Origin: DATMXT01 sp963662765
GTDB lineage: Bacteria > Bacillota > Clostridia > Oscillospirales > Feifaniaceae
NCBI GenBank assembly: GCA_963662765.2
Contig: CAXXUP010000006.1
Location: 186,001-250,000, forward strand
Direction of reading: 5' to 3'
Length of the DNA stretch: 64,000 bases
A program made the position numbers and the translations under genes. Under the pieces are notes generated by a model. The model was not told the origin of the DNA, searched no databases, and saw nothing but the letters and a program-made list of their open reading frames with translations. Positions 16,839-25,186 of the stretch are shown here, in pieces (the stretch's first letter is position 1; the number at the start of each line of letters is the position of its first letter).

Positions 16839-17858
16839 GTGGGCCAGGAAATAGGCATCGATCTCGGTACAGCCAGTGTGCTGATTTACGTCAAGGGCAA
16901 GGGCATTGTTCTGCAGGAGCCCTCGGTCGTTGCGATAGAACGCAATACCAACAAAATGCTGGCGGTCGGAACAGAGGCGCAGCGCATGCTGGGCCGTACG
17001 CCGGGTTCCATCATCGCCATTCGTCCCATGAGGGACGGCGTCATCTCGGACTACGAGATGACCCAGAAAATGATTAAGTATTTTCTCAAGAAAGTCTGCG
17101 GCTTCATGCTCTTCAAGCCCCGTATCATGGTCTGCGTACCCTCCGGCATCACCGAGGTTGAGGAGCGCGCTGTCATCGACGCGGCTAATCAGGCGGGCGC
17201 CAAGAAAACCTACCTGGTTGAGGAACCGATTGCCGCAGCCATCGGCGCCGGCATTGACATCGACCAGCCCGACGGCAACATGATTGTCGACGTCGGCGGC
17301 GGCACGACCGACATTGCCGTCATATCGCTTGGCGGCGTCGTCGTCAGCGAGTCCATCAAGACGGCGGGGGACAAGTTCGACGAGGCGCTGACCAAATACT
17401 GCCGCAAGAAGTTCAACATTCTCATCGGCGAGCGCACGGCCGAGAAAATTAAGATGGACATCGGCTGCCTCTACCCCATGGCTGAGAAAGGCACGGTCGA
17501 CGTTAAGGGCCGCTGCCTTATGACAGGTCTCCCCAAGGTGGTCACCATCACCTCCGACGAGGTGCTCGAGGCTTTCGAGGAGTGCGCCGTCACCATCATC
17601 GAGGCGATCCACTCGGTCTTAGAGCGCACGCCGCCGGAACTCCTCGGTGATATTTCGCAAAACGGCATCATCATGACGGGCGGCGGCTCCCTTGTTCGGG
17701 GCTTTGACCAGCTCATCCAGTCCAAGACCGGCATTTTCACGTCGGTCGCGGATGACCCTATCTCCTGTGTCGCACGGGGCACCGGTAAGTGCCTGGACCG
17801 CATTTCCAAGCTGCAGGATGGCACAATCAACCTCGCCCGCAGGAAGGAACTCGAATAA
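16839..17858 (+). CDS. MreB/Mbl-family rod-shape actin homologue
   Basis: The 339-residue bacterial actin polymerises on the inner membrane and guides cell-wall synthesis. ATP-site motifs are present: IGIDLGTASVLIYVKGKGI (phosphate 1), NMIVDVGGGTTDIAVISLGG (phosphate 2) and GIIMTGGGSLVRGFD (adenosine). PSGITEVEERAVIDAA is typical of MreB. The GTG at 16839 follows GAGGTG at a good distance. A GTG at 16809 would add ten residues without a ribosome site. There is no mreC or mreD after it, so it is a stand-alone paralogue (Mbl or MreBH type) rather than the mreBCD gene. Confidence 0.93.
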   Translation: MGQEIGIDLGTASVLIYVKGKGIVLQEPSVVAIERNTNKMLAVGTEAQRMLGRTPGSIIAIRPMRDGVISDYEMTQKMIKYFLKKVCGFMLFKPRIMVCVPSGITEVEERAVIDAANQAGAKKTYLVEEPIAAAIGAGIDIDQPDGNMIVDVGGGTTDIAVISLGGVVVSESIKTAGDKFDEALTKYCRKKFNILIGERTAEKIKMDIGCLYPMAEKGTVDVKGRCLMTGLPKVVTITSDEVLEAFEECAVTIIEAIHSVLERTPPELLGDISQNGIIMTGGGSLVRGFDQLIQSKTGIFTSVADDPISCVARGTGKCLDRISKLQDGTINLARRKELE

Positions 17859-18001
17859 CTGATACGGCTGTTTTCATCAGGCGAATCGAATCATAATATC
17901 AGCCGCACAAAAAACATCACAGGCTTTTTGCCGCCCGCCGCCACACTCAAGACGGCGGGCGGAAGCATATCGGAACGTGATTTCGACGGGGGGCAATTGG
18001 A

Positions 18002-18418
18002 GTGAACGGCTTTAAGGACTTTTTAAACAACTTTATGCGCGGCCGCAACGGGACCGATGATCTGTACAGATTCCTGTTCTGGGTCTACATGGGGCTCTTT
18101 GCCATCAATTTTGCGCTAAGAATCGATTATCTCGATTTTCTGCAGTACGCCATCATTGCCGCGCTCTTTTACCGAATGCTCTCGAGGGACCTCCCGCGGC
18201 GACGGGCGGAAAACGCCGCCTATGTCGCAATGCGAGACAAAGTGCGGCACAAGTTTCGCATCGGGCGAGACGGATACGCGAAAAAAGAAGATTCCATCTA
18301 CCGCCGGTGTCCGCGATGCGGCACGACGCTGCGGCTGCCCAAACGCAGCGGCCGCCATTCCGTAAGGTGTCCCAAATGCGGCGAGGTGTTCGAAGTGGAT
18401 GGGGACGAAGACAAATAG
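18002..18418 (+). CDS. Membrane protein with C-terminal zinc ribbon, unknown function
   Basis: The 138-residue protein has two hydrophobic segments near the N-terminus (LYRFLFWVYMGLFAINFAL, then FLQYAIIAALFYRML) and a basic middle. A zinc ribbon, CPRCGTTLRLPKRSGRHSVRCPKCGEVFE, is split by about 15 residues between CxxC pairs and ends the chain. Zinc-ribbon membrane proteins of this size are widespread in Clostridia without assigned function. The start is GTG or a nearby codon; the ribosome site GGGGGG/TTGGA is weak. It follows the MreB-like gene by 143 bases and precedes a terminator. Confidence 0.75.
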   Translation: MNGFKDFLNNFMRGRNGTDDLYRFLFWVYMGLFAINFALRIDYLDFLQYAIIAALFYRMLSRDLPRRRAENAAYVAMRDKVRHKFRIGRDGYAKKEDSIYRRCPRCGTTLRLPKRSGRHSVRCPKCGEVFEVDGDEDK

Positions 18419-18426
18419 CGAGGTAT

Positions 18427-18462
18427 AAAACAAGCCGCAGGCATGAGCCTGCGGCTTGTTTT
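18427..18462. terminator. Bidirectional terminator
   Basis: A perfect hairpin with 16-bp arms (18427-18442, 18447-18462) and the loop ATGA lies between convergent genes. The arms start AAAA and end TTTT. Confidence 0.92.
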
Positions 18463-18480
18463 ATGATAGTATGTGTGGGG

Positions 18481-20607
18481 TTATGCAGCGCAGGCTGCCG
18501 GCGAGACGGCCATTCCGACCGTCACTTCGGAGGCATATTCCGGGAGCAGTCCGAAGGAACGGACCCATCCGCCCGCGGCATCGGTGGCGTAGACCGAGAA
18601 GTAGAGGTCATCCACCGTCTCAAGCAAACCGAGGTTCTGGCTGTTGTCGTCGACCAAGACCAGCATGGGGAGCAGTCGAGCAATCTCGGCCTTGTCGGTG
18701 ATGGTGATGCTGGTGCCGTCGGGGTACTGAGACTTCAGATACTCCGCGTCGGTCCAGTACTCCGCGCTGGTACCGTACTTTTCATAGAGGGTGCCGTTGT
18801 CGACGTAGACGACGATGGAGTCGATCTCATCCGGTGTCAGGGGCGAGGGAACGTGGATGTTGTATTTTTCAAGCACGCTCATGGTGGCTAAGAAGCCGGA
18901 GTATACCGGAATGGTGCGGTCGTAGTTGCCGGTTGTCAAAACGACCGAGAACAGCGCCGCCTCAGTGCGCAAGGTCGTTGAGGTCATGCGCAGAAGGTCG
19001 CTTTGCAATGCTGCGAGCAATTCCTCTTTGATGGCAGACGACGAGTAGTTGCCGGTTAGGTCGGTATTGCGCAGGTTGTCGCGAATGTGGACGTCTACAA
19101 TGTCACCGACCTGCGTCGAAAAGACACCATACAGCTTTTGCTTGAACGCATCGCTTGTGAAAAGCTTAGCCACCATTTCACGCTCCGCCTCGGCCGGGAC
19201 GCGGTAGCTCCTCGTGTAGCTGCTCGCCCCCTCGCGGATGGTGAGGACGACATAGCTCGACTCGTAGGAGTAGTCGTATTCGTCTTCATCCTCGCTTTGG
19301 GCCACCTCAACGCCGGTCTTGGCCAGCTCCACGACACTGTCGATGATGACGGGATCGCTAAAGGTATAGTAGTCAAGGACGTCCTTTGTGCCCTGGTAGG
19401 CGATGGGGTTGCCGTTAACAAGGGGGCCGGTCTCATAGAGCATGGAGCTGATGGTGCTGCTTTGGATCGAGACTGACGTGACTGCCCCTTCCTTGGGCAG
19501 GCGGGTGTCGTAGCCGGTCAGATCCGTCAGCATGACCGAGATGCCGGCCGCAAACAGCAGGCCGAAGATGGCAAGGCCCTTAAGCCCACGCAGGGCACTC
19601 TTAAGATCGAATTCATAAATGATCTCAATGACTCCGTTGGAGAGCAAGGCACCCGCGACAAAGCCGAAAATGAGCCAGCCGGTCGTGTTGTCGCCTAAGG
19701 ACTCGAAGAAGAGGCTAAACAGGATGGTTGCCGAAAGTACCAGCGGGTATTTGATGATGGGCTGAGTGAAGGGGAAGGCCATTGCACGCTCCGCCGCATC
19801 GGAGGGTCTGTGCGAGTAAATGAAGCAGGCGAGGGCTGTCAGGGCGGCCGACACAATCAGCCAGTATAGGTAATGTGAATCCTCACCCGTCCGAAACAGG
19901 TCGTAGACCACCGTCGTGAAGGACAGATAGGCCTCGGTCGGCATGGCCGCCTCGGAGAATGTGTCGTAGCAGCGGGTGAAGAGGAGGATGATGAGCCCCC
20001 AGGTCAGGGCAGGCAGCCCGAAGAAGACGATCGTGCCGCAAAAGGCCACAAACAGGTTGCCGCACAGCATGGCAGCCAGAGTCGTCGTGGAAAACGACAC
20101 AAAGAACATGAGCAGTGTGCGTCCCGCCTGCTCTAAGATCACGGGCCATATCGTGCCGCCGACTGTGGAAAACCCGATTGATATCGAGAAAATGCCGACG
20201 GAGATGAGTTCCATGACGAGGTAGGGCAGGATGAAGGAGGCAATTCCGGCCGCCCAGTAAGAACCGAACAGTGTCGCCCGGCGGTAGGGGAGCGCGTGAT
20301 AGAAGTCCACTTGCCGGCGTGAGTTGAGATAGTTCCAGGTGAAGAGTGCCGCCATGACGCCGCCCAGTAATGCGATGATCGCCGTCACAAGGCCGATGGA
20401 TTCAAAGAGCCTCAGGCTCTGGGAGACAATCTGATCGTGGTCTAGGGCGCTGTTTGCAATTCGCCGCTGAATGTTCTGAGCGTAAATTGTGGTGGTAACC
20501 GGCAATGCGAAAAACAGCACTGCCGTAGCCATAGCGGGCATCCAGGCCGTTCGCTTGAAGCGGCCCAGACTCTGGGCTTTGTTAAAATAAGAGTGACTTG
20601 ATGTCAT
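18481..20607 (-). CDS. ABC transporter permease, large membrane subunit
   Basis: The 708-residue protein has about six hydrophobic segments in its first 370 residues (for example MATAVLFFALPVTTTIYA, LVTAIIALLGGVMAALFTW, FCGTIVFFGLPALTWGLIIL). An extracytoplasmic, Asp/Ser/Tyr-rich region of about 330 residues closes the chain. This is the layout of ABC-2-type permeases in GntR-linked transporters such as ytr-like systems of Firmicutes. The substrate is unknown; such systems often respond to cell-wall antibiotics or peptides. The gene overlaps the ATPase gene by 26 bases and is last in a three-gene operon. Confidence 0.8.
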   Translation of the reverse strand: MTSSHSYFNKAQSLGRFKRTAWMPAMATAVLFFALPVTTTIYAQNIQRRIANSALDHDQIVSQSLRLFESIGLVTAIIALLGGVMAALFTWNYLNSRRQVDFYHALPYRRATLFGSYWAAGIASFILPYLVMELISVGIFSISIGFSTVGGTIWPVILEQAGRTLLMFFVSFSTTTLAAMLCGNLFVAFCGTIVFFGLPALTWGLIILLFTRCYDTFSEAAMPTEAYLSFTTVVYDLFRTGEDSHYLYWLIVSAALTALACFIYSHRPSDAAERAMAFPFTQPIIKYPLVLSATILFSLFFESLGDNTTGWLIFGFVAGALLSNGVIEIIYEFDLKSALRGLKGLAIFGLLFAAGISVMLTDLTGYDTRLPKEGAVTSVSIQSSTISSMLYETGPLVNGNPIAYQGTKDVLDYYTFSDPVIIDSVVELAKTGVEVAQSEDEDEYDYSYESSYVVLTIREGASSYTRSYRVPAEAEREMVAKLFTSDAFKQKLYGVFSTQVGDIVDVHIRDNLRNTDLTGNYSSSAIKEELLAALQSDLLRMTSTTLRTEAALFSVVLTTGNYDRTIPVYSGFLATMSVLEKYNIHVPSPLTPDEIDSIVVYVDNGTLYEKYGTSAEYWTDAEYLKSQYPDGTSITITDKAEIARLLPMLVLVDDNSQNLGLLETVDDLYFSVYATDAAGGWVRSFGLLPEYASEVTVGMAVSPAACAA

Positions 20608-21490
20608 AGCCGACCACCTCCGTTTCTCCGATAAATACTTCTTCGAGCGTAAGCGGAATCAGCTCGCAAAACAGCGGCCCCGGTTCCATGCCGCGCACGG
20701 CCGCTTCAATGGTGACGGGGTCGCCCCGCACCGTCATGGTGACAAGGCTGCCACGAGACTCAAATTTGGTGATGTCAAGCGCTTCCGGGAAAGCCTCACA
20801 GGGCGTGGGGGCCGCAAAAGCGCACTGCACACGGTGCAGACCGAGCCGCATGTCCTCAAGGTCGCAGGAGAAGAGCACGCCGCCCTCGTGCAAAAGCCCA
20901 ATGTGGTCGCAGATGTCCTCGAGCTCCCGGAGATTGTGGGAGGCCACGACGGGGGTGATTCCACGGTCGGCGATGTCGGCAGCGAAGAGCGACTTTACGG
21001 CTTGGCGGGCCACCGGGTCGAGGCCGTCGAAGGTCTCGTCGGCGAAGATGTAGTCGGCGCCGGAGCTGACGGCCGAAATGACTGACACCTGCTTTTTCAT
21101 GCCTTTGGAGAAGGTGCCGATTCTGCGCTTCGGATCAAGTCCGAAAGCCTTGAGAAGTTTGTAGTAGCGCGCCTCGTCAAAGGCAGGGTAGACGGTCTTG
21201 TAAAATGCTGCAAGGGCTGTTGGCGTCGTATTTTGGAAGAAATACTGGTCGTCGCTAATGAAAAAGCAGCGGCGCTTGACGTCCGGGTTCTCGTATACCA
21301 GTTCTCCGTCAATCTTGATTTCTCCGTCGTCGGCCTTCAAAACGCCGGCCAACATGCGTAAAAACGTGGATTTGCCGGCCCCGTTTGTTCCGATCAGCCC
21401 GTATACGGCGCCGGAGGGAATGGTTGTGGTGATATTTTTGACAGCTGCGATGTCGCCAAAACTTTTGCTCACCGATGTGGCTGTGATCAT
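20582..21490 (-). CDS. ABC transporter ATP-binding protein
   Basis: The 302-residue ATPase partners the permease encoded directly downstream. Walker A is GTNGAGKSTFLRML (about residue 35). The signature is FSKGMKKQVSV, a variant of LSGGQ. Walker B plus Glu is YIFADETFDGLD, followed by the switch His in VVASHNLRELED. The C-terminal 80 residues are an accessory domain common in drug and peptide exporter ATPases. The start overlaps the stop of the GntR regulator by 4 bases. Confidence 0.92.
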   Translation of the reverse strand: MITATSVSKSFGDIAAVKNITTTIPSGAVYGLIGTNGAGKSTFLRMLAGVLKADDGEIKIDGELVYENPDVKRRCFFISDDQYFFQNTTPTALAAFYKTVYPAFDEARYYKLLKAFGLDPKRRIGTFSKGMKKQVSVISAVSSGADYIFADETFDGLDPVARQAVKSLFAADIADRGITPVVASHNLRELEDICDHIGLLHEGGVLFSCDLEDMRLGLHRVQCAFAAPTPCEAFPEALDITKFESRGSLVTMTVRGDPVTIEAAVRGMEPGPLFCELIPLTLEEVFIGETEVVGYDIKSLLF

Positions 21491-21864
21491 CTGTCGCCGG
21501 CCTCCTTTTCAATAGCTTCTATTGTGGTAATCAGCCTGACCGCCGAAACTCCGCCGTTGATGGCCCGGCGTGTCGATCGGCTGAAATCCGCAAACAGCTC
21601 ATCTTGCATTTTTGTCCGAAGCAGGTTCGTGTCCTCGGTGATGAAGCTGCCGCGCCCCTTGATTGTATAGGTGACGCCGGCCCGCTCGAGCTCAGCATAG
21701 GCCCGCTGTATCGTGTTTGGATTGATGGAGAGCTCGCTTGCAAGCTGACGCACCGAGGGCAGCTGGCTGCCCGGAGAGAGAAAGCCCGAGGACGCGAGCG
21801 TCGTGATGCGCTCCACCAGTTGTTCGTAAATGGACCGTCTGTCCCTGTAATCAATGGAAAACAC
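21487..21864 (-). CDS. GntR-family regulator, YtrA subfamily
   Basis: The 125-residue protein has an N-terminal winged helix (RRSIYEQLVERITTLA, then SQLPSVRQLASELSINPNT and RAYAELERAGV). The short C-terminal helical region lacks a ligand domain, which is typical of YtrA-type repressors that control ABC transporters. It heads the operon with the two transporter genes, overlapping the next gene by 4 bases. An inverted repeat downstream of its promoter is the likely operator, implying autoregulation relieved by an unknown inducer. Confidence 0.92.
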   Translation of the reverse strand: MFSIDYRDRRSIYEQLVERITTLASSGFLSPGSQLPSVRQLASELSINPNTIQRAYAELERAGVTYTIKGRGSFITEDTNLLRTKMQDELFADFSRSTRRAINGGVSAVRLITTIEAIEKEAGDR

Positions 21865-21888
21865 AGTGCTCCTCCTTCTGTTCGTATT

Positions 21889-21907
21889 GTACCAACAGTG
21901 TTAGTAC
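21889..21907. promoter_or_regulatory. Probable GntR/YtrA operator
   Basis: The 19-bp inverted repeat GTACCAACAGTGTTAGTAC lies between the promoter and the regulator's start codon. The pattern GTAC-n-AACA-n-TGTT-n-GTAC fits YtrA-type sites. Binding here would block transcription start or early elongation. Confidence 0.7.
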
Positions 21908-21913
21908 AGTTGG

Positions 21914-21942
21914 AGTGTATCACCCCTGTATTCGCATGTCAA
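21914..21942 (-). promoter_or_regulatory. Sigma-A promoter of the GntR-ABC operon
   Basis: On the minus strand TTGACA (21942-21937) and TACACT (21919-21914) are separated by 17 bp, directly upstream of the operator. Confidence 0.8.
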
Positions 21943-22366
21943 GCTTTTCTTTACATCAGACAGAAAAAATGTTAGAATGATGCGAAATAATACCGTGACG
22001 CCGCAGGCGGCGGGCGCAGCCGGACAAGACGACGGGAGCCGAACGCACACTGCCGGGTGCCTGGCACTTTTCGGCGCGTTTCGCCTTGTTATCCTTAGCC
22101 CCATGGCAGCAAAAGGGCGTTCGCCGCGACGAAAATCACTCGAAAATCGGGCACCTATGTGCAAGGCAGTTTTCGCTTAAGCGGATTTTTGAGGGGGGCA
22201 AGCATAGTCGTGCAGCGAATACTGACGTATTTGCAAGAGATTTTCGGAAAGCTCGGGCGAAAATCCGCCCATAAAAACCGGCGCGGGAAGGGTTCTTGTC
22301 ACCTTATTATTTGCGGCTGATGCCGTTCAATCCGTAGAAGTTACTACCCGAAGGGAGCTGTAGAAT
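21943..22366. other. Non-coding region before pyrB
   Basis: No gene is supported here. It contains a palindrome CGCTTAAGCG (22175-22184), a small hairpin GCAC-CTAT-GTGC (22151-22162), and the separated complementary pair GCGGATTTT (22181-22189) and AAAATCCGC (22260-22268), which could pair in an RNA leader. I see no PyrR binding site, no clear terminator and no convincing sigma-A promoter. Short ORFs across it lack ribosome sites. Confidence 0.5.
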
Positions 22367-23416
22367 ATGCGCAATCTCATCGATTTTGACCAAATGACAC
22401 TGGAGGAGTGGTTTCGGCTTTGCGATCTGGCAAAGGACATCATGGAAAATCCAAAAAAATACGCCGACAGCTGCAAGGACAAGGTGATCGCGACCCTCTT
22501 TTACGAGCCCTCCACTCGGACACAGTTTTCTTTCCAGGCAGCGGCTCTGCGTCTGGGCGCCAAGGTCATCGGGTTTTCGGGGACGGCCGGCTCCTCGGTC
22601 TCAAAAGGTGAGAATCTGAAGGATACGATTCGCATCGTGGCCGCTTACAGCGACCTCATTGTCATGAGAACACCCAGTGAGGGGGCGGCGTACGCAGCCA
22701 CTCTCTACGCGCGTGTGCCGATCATCAATGCCGGCGACGGAGGCCACTTGCACCCCACCCAGACTCTGACCGATCTGACGACGCTGACAGCCCTGAAGGG
22801 CGGAGTGGGCGGCCACACGGTCGGCTTTTGCGGGGACCTTAAAAACGGCCGCACCGTCCACTCCCTTATCAAAGCGCTGGTGCGCTTCCCCCAAAATTCC
22901 TTCGTCCTGATTTCGACGCCGGCTTTGCGCATTCCGGACTATGTAAAAGAGGTGCTCATATCCTCGGGTGCCTCATGGCGTGAGGAGAAAACGCTTGAAG
23001 CCTGCATTGGTGACCTCGACGTGCTCTACATGACCCGCATCCAAAAAGAGCGGTTCGAAAGCGAAGAGGCCTATAAAAAGGAAGCCGGCGTCTACATCCT
23101 CGACGCGAAGAAGCTCTCCATGGCAAAGCCCAGCCTTACGGTGCTGCATCCGCTGCCCAAGGTGGACGAGATCACAGACGAGGCCGACGAGGACCCCCGC
23201 TGCCGTTACTTCGACCAGGCGGAGTACGGAATGTTCATCCGTATGGCGCTGCTGCTCACGCTGTTAAAAGAGGACAAACTGGCCCGTCAGCCGGCCTGGC
23301 CGCGTCCCAACACCGATAAGATATGCGGCAACCCGCGCTGCATTACAAAGACCGAGGGCTATCTGCCGAAACTGGAGGATGCGGGCCGCTGCCTCTACTG
23401 CGACCACACACTGTGA
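22367..23416 (+). CDS. pyrB: Aspartate carbamoyltransferase with fused PyrI-like zinc module
   Basis: It catalyses the committed step of pyrimidine synthesis. Carbamoyl-phosphate site motifs EPSTRTQFSFQ and HPTQTLTDL and the aspartate-binding HPLPKVDEI are present. At 349 residues it is about 40 longer than usual PyrB. The extra C-terminus has C320-x4-C325-x16-C342-x2-C345, starting CGNPRCITKTEGYLP. This closely resembles the zinc domain that PyrI regulatory subunits use to contact PyrB. The nucleotide-binding half of PyrI is absent, so the fusion may stabilise the trimer without conferring CTP control. GGGAGCTGTAGAAT precedes the ATG. Confidence 0.93.
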   Translation: MRNLIDFDQMTLEEWFRLCDLAKDIMENPKKYADSCKDKVIATLFYEPSTRTQFSFQAAALRLGAKVIGFSGTAGSSVSKGENLKDTIRIVAAYSDLIVMRTPSEGAAYAATLYARVPIINAGDGGHLHPTQTLTDLTTLTALKGGVGGHTVGFCGDLKNGRTVHSLIKALVRFPQNSFVLISTPALRIPDYVKEVLISSGASWREEKTLEACIGDLDVLYMTRIQKERFESEEAYKKEAGVYILDAKKLSMAKPSLTVLHPLPKVDEITDEADEDPRCRYFDQAEYGMFIRMALLLTLLKEDKLARQPAWPRPNTDKICGNPRCITKTEGYLPKLEDAGRCLYCDHTL

Positions 23417-23943
23417 TGAAAGCCTACGTCATTTTCGGCTCCCCCAACCCCGCCGGGCATACGGCCCATGCGGTCGACAGCCTGCTTAGCCAGCTTGGCA
23501 TCTCCTCGTGGGAGCGGTTTTCCTGCTTTGACCGGTATGTCGCCCCCTGCTGCGACTGCAGGGCGTGCGGCGCCTGCTCCGGCTGCATGATCCGGGACGA
23601 GTTTGGCAAGCTTGAGGCGGGGGCGCGGGCGGCGGATCTGCTGCTCTTCGCGTATCCCCTCTACTTCGAGGGGATGCCGGCCCCCATGAAGGCGGTCATC
23701 GACCGCATGCAGCAGTTTTTTTACAAGGAGAAGATCGAGGGTCGCCTTCCGATCGGAGGGGCAAAAGCGGCCGCCGTCGTCACAATGGGGGGCAGCAAGC
23801 CTTCTGAGCCGGTGCCGGACGGGGTGCTGACCTTTGCGTCGAGGGCGCTGGGGGCGGCCTACGTCGGGCACGCCGTTGTGCGGAATACCGACACCGATCC
23901 CGACTGTGTCGAGCTCGACATTCTCGCGGAGAAGCTCTTATGA
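23416..23943 (+). CDS. Flavodoxin-fold NAD(P)H-dependent reductase
   Basis: The 175-residue protein belongs to the NADPH-dependent FMN reductase/flavodoxin-like family. It begins KAYVIFGSPNPAGHTAH, where the S-P-N-x-x-G-x-T loop binds FMN phosphate. A Cys cluster, CCDCRACGACSGCMIRDEF, is seen in iron-sulfur flavoproteins and related reductases. LLLFAYPLYFEGMPAPMKAVIDR is the usual second flavin segment. The ATG shares its A with the pyrB stop codon (TGATG), so translation is coupled. The cysteines could hold a 4Fe-4S cluster. The substrate is unknown. Confidence 0.85.
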   Translation: MKAYVIFGSPNPAGHTAHAVDSLLSQLGISSWERFSCFDRYVAPCCDCRACGACSGCMIRDEFGKLEAGARAADLLLFAYPLYFEGMPAPMKAVIDRMQQFFYKEKIEGRLPIGGAKAAAVVTMGGSKPSEPVPDGVLTFASRALGAAYVGHAVVRNTDTDPDCVELDILAEKLL

Positions 23944-25109
23944 CGCGGCTTATTTTGAAAAAGGGTGAGGAGGTCCGCATTCTGGCAGGCCACCGCCATG
24001 TCTATATGAATGAGGTCGCCCGTATCGAAGGGGAGCTGACACCGGGCGGCGAGGCCGAGGTGATCGCAGCCTCCGGCCGGTTTGTCGGGTGCGGGCTACT
24101 GAGCCCCGCATCCAAAATCATCATGCGTATTTACAGCTATCGGCAGGCCACACTGGACCGGGAGTTTTTTGCGGCGAGACTCAAAGAGGCGTACGACTAC
24201 AGGCTTGCCCTCGGCTTTGCGGACTCCTGCCGGGTTGTCTTCGGCGAAGCCGACGGACTGCCCGGGCTTGTCGTCGACAAGTACGGGGACTATCTGTCGG
24301 TGCAGATTCTATCGGCCGGCATGGAGGTCCGCCGGGAGATGCTGTGTGAGCTCCTTTGCGGGCTGCTTGCCCCGAAGGGCATCTACGAGCGCAGCGACGT
24401 CAAAGTGCGCCTGCACGAGGGCCTGCAAGAGCGCAAGGGGCCCCTTTATGGGGAAGTGCCGGATGAGGTCGTCATTGGAGAGAACGGTTTTTTGATCGCC
24501 GTCGACATTAAAGAGGGGCAAAAGACCGGACACTACCTCGACCAGCGGGAAAACCACGCTGCCATTGCCCCCTATGTGACGGGCAAGGATCTGCTCGACG
24601 CCTGTTGCTGCACCGGCGGCTTTGCGCTCCACGGCGCCGGATACGGCGCGAAAAGCGTCCTTGCAGCCGACATCTCTCAGGCGGCGCTGGAGCGGGCAAA
24701 GGAAAACTTTGAGAGAAACTCCCTTACGGCCGACTTCGTTCAGGCCGATGTCTTTGAACTGCTGCCCGCCCTCGCGGCGCAGGGGAGACGCTTTGGCATG
24801 GTGGTGCTAGACCCGCCGGCCTTCTGCAAAAACAAGTCGGCCCTCGAGGGTGCTTACCGGGGCTACCGGGAGATCAACTACCGCGCCATGAACCTCCTTG
24901 AGGACGGCGGCTACCTCGTCACCTGCTCCTGCTCCCACTACATGACCCCGCCCCTCTTCGAGGGGATGCTCCGGGAGGCAGCCATGCTGGCGGGCGTTAG
25001 GGCCCGGCTTGTCGAAAGCCGGATGCAGGGCAGAGATCATCCCGTAGACCTCTCAGATGACGAGTCGCTCTATCTAAAGTGCAAAATCCTTCGTATCGAC
25101 CGCAATTAG
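23940..25109 (+). CDS. RlmI-like 23S rRNA (cytosine-C5) methyltransferase
   Basis: The 389-residue enzyme has an N-terminal PUA domain (about residues 1-80, LKKGEEVRILAGHRHVYMNE), then an RlmI-like EEHEE domain. A class I methyltransferase domain follows, with motif I DACCCTGGFALHGAGYGA, VLAADIS, and the catalytic-site strand VVLDPPAFCKNKSALEGA. RlmI of E. coli makes m5C1962 in 23S rRNA; whether the target is the same here is inferred. The gene overlaps the previous stop by 4 bases and ends the pyrB-led cluster. Confidence 0.9.
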   Translation: MTRLILKKGEEVRILAGHRHVYMNEVARIEGELTPGGEAEVIAASGRFVGCGLLSPASKIIMRIYSYRQATLDREFFAARLKEAYDYRLALGFADSCRVVFGEADGLPGLVVDKYGDYLSVQILSAGMEVRREMLCELLCGLLAPKGIYERSDVKVRLHEGLQERKGPLYGEVPDEVVIGENGFLIAVDIKEGQKTGHYLDQRENHAAIAPYVTGKDLLDACCCTGGFALHGAGYGAKSVLAADISQAALERAKENFERNSLTADFVQADVFELLPALAAQGRRFGMVVLDPPAFCKNKSALEGAYRGYREINYRAMNLLEDGGYLVTCSCSHYMTPPLFEGMLREAAMLAGVRARLVESRMQGRDHPVDLSDDESLYLKCKILRIDRN

Positions 25110-25112
25110 ATG

Positions 25113-25142
25113 TTGCAAAAATAAGCGCATATCCGTTATAAT
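25113..25142 (+). promoter_or_regulatory. Sigma-A promoter of the CoA-transferase
   Basis: TTGCAA (25113-25118) and a perfect TATAAT (25137-25142) are separated by 18 bp, 44 bases before the start codon. Confidence 0.75.
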
Positions 25143-25156
25143 CACACTTGCGGATA
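25130..25156 (+). terminator. Terminator after the rRNA methyltransferase, overlapping the next promoter
   Basis: Arms ATATCCG (25130-25136) and CGGATAT (25151-25157 region) are separated by 14 bases and followed by a T-run. The loop contains the -10 box of the CoA-transferase promoter. Confidence 0.55.
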
Positions 25157-25186
25157 TTTTTTAATTTTTTATCATAGAGGTGTAAT

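Noticed and set aside
16179..17612. 477-codon minus-strand ORF antisense to comFC and the MreB-like gene
   Set aside because: It spans two well-supported genes and the promoter between them, and has no motifs of its own.
21977..22274. Two short ORFs in the pyrB leader
   Set aside because: There is no ribosome site, the overlapping open frames are mutually inconsistent, and the region looks like a non-coding leader with small palindromes.
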